A stretch of DNA of 23,620 bases from Intoshia linei (lineage: Eukaryota > Orthonectida > Rhopaluridae), in contig LWCA01000555.1 in the NCBI GenBank assembly GCA_001642005.1, positions 1 to 23,620 of the forward strand. Reading direction: 5' to 3'. Numbering within the stretch: position 1 is the stretch's first letter; every line of letters begins with the position of its first letter. The notes beneath the pieces were generated by a model. That model saw only the letters and a program-made list of their open reading frames with translations, was not told the DNA's origin and did no database searches. The translations under genes were made by a program, and so were the position numbers. Shown piece after piece: positions 21,100-23,620 of this stretch.

Positions 21100-21922
21100 A
21101 TGGAAAAATTAATCGAAAGTCAAATTGCAAGAACATTGGAGCAGGTGGAACAACAAGTGGATAGTGAATTGAATAAATTGGAAAAATTACCTGATGATGA
21201 CGAACTTGAAATTTTACGAAAGCACCGTCTTCGAGATATGAAAAGAAAGGAAGCCTTAAAACAAAAATGGGCAATTAATGGCCACGGCGAGTATTTTATT
21301 TAAATTACCCAATAATGTGTCGTGTAATTGTTCAATTCATTTTTTACTTAAAAATTAATTTACTAATTTTAAATTTTATGAGATTATTAAGCATTAAATA
21401 TTATTTCCGTCACAATAATCCAAAATTTTCTAAATTTTTTCCCCAGTTATCTACAATTAATGTAATTTTGTTTTTAGATATATCGAAATTGATGAATCTG
21501 ATTTTTTCAGAGTTGTCAAAGCAAGTGAAAGAGTTGTTATACACTTTTATAGAAATGACACCTTCAATTGTAAAATTATGGACAAGCATTTGAAACTATT
21601 GGCTCAAAAACATTTGGAAACGCGTTTTGTTAAAATTAATGCAGATCGAGCTAATTTTCTTACTACTAGATTTAAAATTAATATTGTACCTCGTATTAGT
21701 ATGTGTAAGGATGAATTGATATTTGCACATATTGTTGGGACTAAACCGTATGGAGAAACTGAAGATTTTAAAACTGAAATGGTTGAATGGAAATTTGGTA
21801 AACATGAAGTTATATTTTATAAAGGAAATCTGGCTGTGCCTCCTACCGAACAAAAAAAATTTAATCTCAGTAGAATTCAAAATCGTAATGTCACTGGAAG
21901 CGATTCAGATCTTAGTGATTAG
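21100..21922 (+). CDS. TXNDC9: Thioredoxin domain-containing protein 9 (phosducin-like family)
   Basis: TXNDC9 is a cytosolic, phosducin-like partner of the chaperonin CCT/TRiC that modulates folding of actin and tubulin. Two exons, 21100–21290 and 21478–21922, join within a Glu codon to restore the family motif GHGEY, giving 211 residues (human 226). The N-terminal helix (residues 1–60) is charged and coiled-coil-like (DSELNKLEKL, RLRDMKRKEALKQKW). The thioredoxin fold follows at about 65–190: VVIHFYRNDTFNCKI in strand and active-site position, KHLETRFVKIN, and INIVPRIS with the cis-proline. As in the human protein the redox CGPC pair is reduced to a single cysteine (C95), so no disulfide reductase activity is expected. 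The C-terminus SDSDLSD is acidic, as in the family. The intron is 187 bases with acceptor TTTTTAG. Confidence 0.95.
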
Positions 21923-22697
21923 GTGACTAATTTAGCTTTGGTAGATTGTAGTTATAAAAATTTTATTAATACTTTTAATACATTTTCTTTATATACTTTT
22001 TTTCATATTTTAATTTCATTATTTTCAACCAAATCGTTGTTTCTTTTTCGAGACCAAACAATGTTACTGGTTCGGTATATGTAAATGTGATTCAATATAC
22101 AGTGTTGATTATATTATTATAATAATTTTATTCTACATGTTGCATTGAATGCTTAAAACACAATTTTATCAAACCATAGGAGAAAAAACCCCGCGATTTC
22201 AAGATTAAAGTTTTCATTTTATGATTTCTCAATTAGTTTGTTGAAAATTTTAATAATCCGTAGTCTTAAAAAAAATATTGTAAATTTAAATAATACCAAT
22301 TTTCAATTTATCTGAATTTATAAAACTTAAAAGTTGCGAATATTGAAGTGATTTCATAATTTGAAATGTCATAAATATTTTCATATTTTGTTGAATCAAA
22401 CGTGTAATAATGACCATTGAACCTTGTGAAAGATCATTTTCGACATTAACTAAAACTATATTTATTATTATTGTGATTAAATATTTTATGACATGTAAAT
22501 TTGTTTATTACTTGGCGTCACTTTTCCATTCATTAAAAATGGCCATTTTTGTCCTCTTGAGATTGTTTACGTTATAAAATGCGCGACTAGTAACGGGTTA
22601 AGTAAATAAAAATTTTAACAGATTTGAATCTTCACATTGATATTAACACAGCGATTACTACAATTTTGTAATAGTTGTCAAGACGCGAGGTAAATAA

Positions 22698-22712
22698 GGT
22701 TGGGAATGCCTG
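22698..22712. mobile_element. Isolated hAT-like terminal repeat
   Basis: GGTTGGGAATGCCTG, inverted CAGGCATTCCCAACC, matches the common hAT end pattern CAG.G.TTCCCAACC. No partner end was found upstream within several hundred bases. Confidence 0.4.
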
Positions 22713-23094
22713 CTCTAAGATTTCGTGCACTGTAAAATAGAAAATAATACAATTTTAATAATAATAATAATAACTTTTTAATAATAGAATAAAATAAACA
22801 TTATTAATAACATTTAACTCAGAAAACTAACTAGACAGTAAGTTATGAATTGAGTATATTGGTTTTTGATATTTGATGACAATTTTAGTTTTTTCACGGT
22901 TAGATTTGAAAATAATTGTTTTTTCATTCAAATTTAAAGCTACCAGAATATTTTCGTTTTTAAATCTAAAAATTTATTTATATGTAATTAATGAATATAT
23001 TATTATTAAAAATCGCCCCAATCGTTACATAATTGACTTAATCGCCCTCCTGTTGGCGATATCATCCACTTTGGTAACCTCTGATATCTTTACT

Positions 23095-23265
23095 TATATA
23101 ATATGTTATACAATATTTGTTTGTGTGAGTATTTATTTCAATAACTATCAGTCTTAAAATTTTATAAAGTCCACATTTCAATTACAGTTTTTTCCGGGGT
23201 GTTAGCAAAATATATTTCAACCTCCCAAAATCACATCTTAGGGATCAAAAAGACCAATTTTCCTT
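23095..23265 (-). repeat. Inverted copy of the 16961–17130 repeat
   Basis: Read on the minus strand, this segment follows 16961–17130 almost base for base, including CTTTATAAAATT, TTGAAATAAATA, CACACAAACAAATATTG and CATATTATATA. The last 78 bases agree at roughly 85% by eye. The two copies face each other across 6 kb holding the Tc1 remnant, p47 and TXNDC9. Confidence 0.8.
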
Positions 23266-23620
23266 TTTTTTAATGTATTATCACATTGAAAATGACATAA
23301 TCGGTTTTAAGAAATTATTTTTTATGGAATTTATGCTATTTATGACAATTTTTAGGATTGGACTGTTTTTACTTTATTTTAATATTATACACACATGTCT
23401 AATAAATTAAAAAAATGGGATAACAATTGTTTTTAACTTTCTTTACGCAAATGTTAACAAAAAAATTAAGATGGAATAATTCACTTTAACCCAAATACTC
23501 CCAGTGTGACCATATGGTTACACAACATTACAATTATAAAAATACGTATTAAATTGAAATAAAGTTAATTAAATTAATTAGTATATTATATAACATTCGA
23601 ATATATTAGTTATGAGTTTT

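Larger units (their letters stand above)
21923..23620. other. AT-rich 3' region, repeats and no supported gene
   Basis: No gene is recognised. It contains an AAT trinucleotide run near 22757–22773, a hAT-like end at 22698–22712 and the inverted repeat copy at 23095–23265. An open frame at 22876–23157 has a hydrophobic tail (DLIALLLAISS), but its 3' part lies in the dispersed repeat. Confidence 0.6.

Noticed and set aside
22876-23157. 92-codon open frame with a hydrophobic C-terminus and a GTGAGT donor-like site
   Set aside because: Its last part lies inside the dispersed repeat that recurs inverted at 16961–17130, the frame is lysine/isoleucine-rich AT sequence, and no family was recognised.

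Overview
The window reads as nuclear DNA of an animal (metazoan): it is AT-rich, has no bacterial-style operons or ribosome sites, and every protein gene is broken by GT–AG introns that are mostly 29–58 bases long. An innexin, a capicua orthologue and a neural-type Ig cell-adhesion protein point to a protostome. The very short introns and close gene spacing would fit a streamlined lineage such as the orthonectids or dicyemids, but that placement is inference; I cannot run a phylogeny.

Seven spliced genes can be reconstructed, with exon phases that join without stops, apart from one frameshift. From left to right: RNA polymerase II subunit RPB3 (minus, 1857–3197); BET1 ER–Golgi SNARE (plus, 3373–3957), divergent from RPB3 with 175 bases between start codons; a three-Ig-domain, probably GPI-anchored lachesin/IgLON-like protein (plus, 3998–7203), starting only 19–40 bases after the BET1 stop; the ATP-type beta subunit of mitochondrial succinyl-CoA ligase (plus, 7532–9748), with a one-base insertion in exon 4; an innexin (minus, 10431–12072); capicua (minus, 12182–14788), 109 bases upstream of the innexin on the same strand; then, after about 2.4 kb of repeat-rich sequence and a decayed Tc1/mariner transposase (17235–18131), the p97 cofactor p47 (plus, 18415–20362) and the thioredoxin-like TXNDC9 (plus, 21100–21922).

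The genes are unrelated housekeeping, signalling and adhesion functions, not a pathway cluster. The only hints of shared expression are the RPB3/BET1 divergent promoter and the two very tight same-strand pairs (BET1–Ig and capicua–innexin).

The non-coding parts hold a complete 213-bp hAT-type MITE with an 8-bp target duplication, several degraded hAT ends, a 29-bp minisatellite inside inverted arms, a family of diverged ~133-bp tandem repeats at 16.5–17.1 kb with an inverted copy at 23.1–23.3 kb, and microsatellites. Several of the long introns contain such elements, while most other introns are near minimum length.

I did not find a new defence or mobile system. The points most worth checking are the truncated RPB3, the frameshift in the succinyl-CoA ligase gene, the dicistron-like BET1–Ig pair, a possible soluble isoform of the Ig protein, a likely GC–AG intron in BET1, and the compact capicua.
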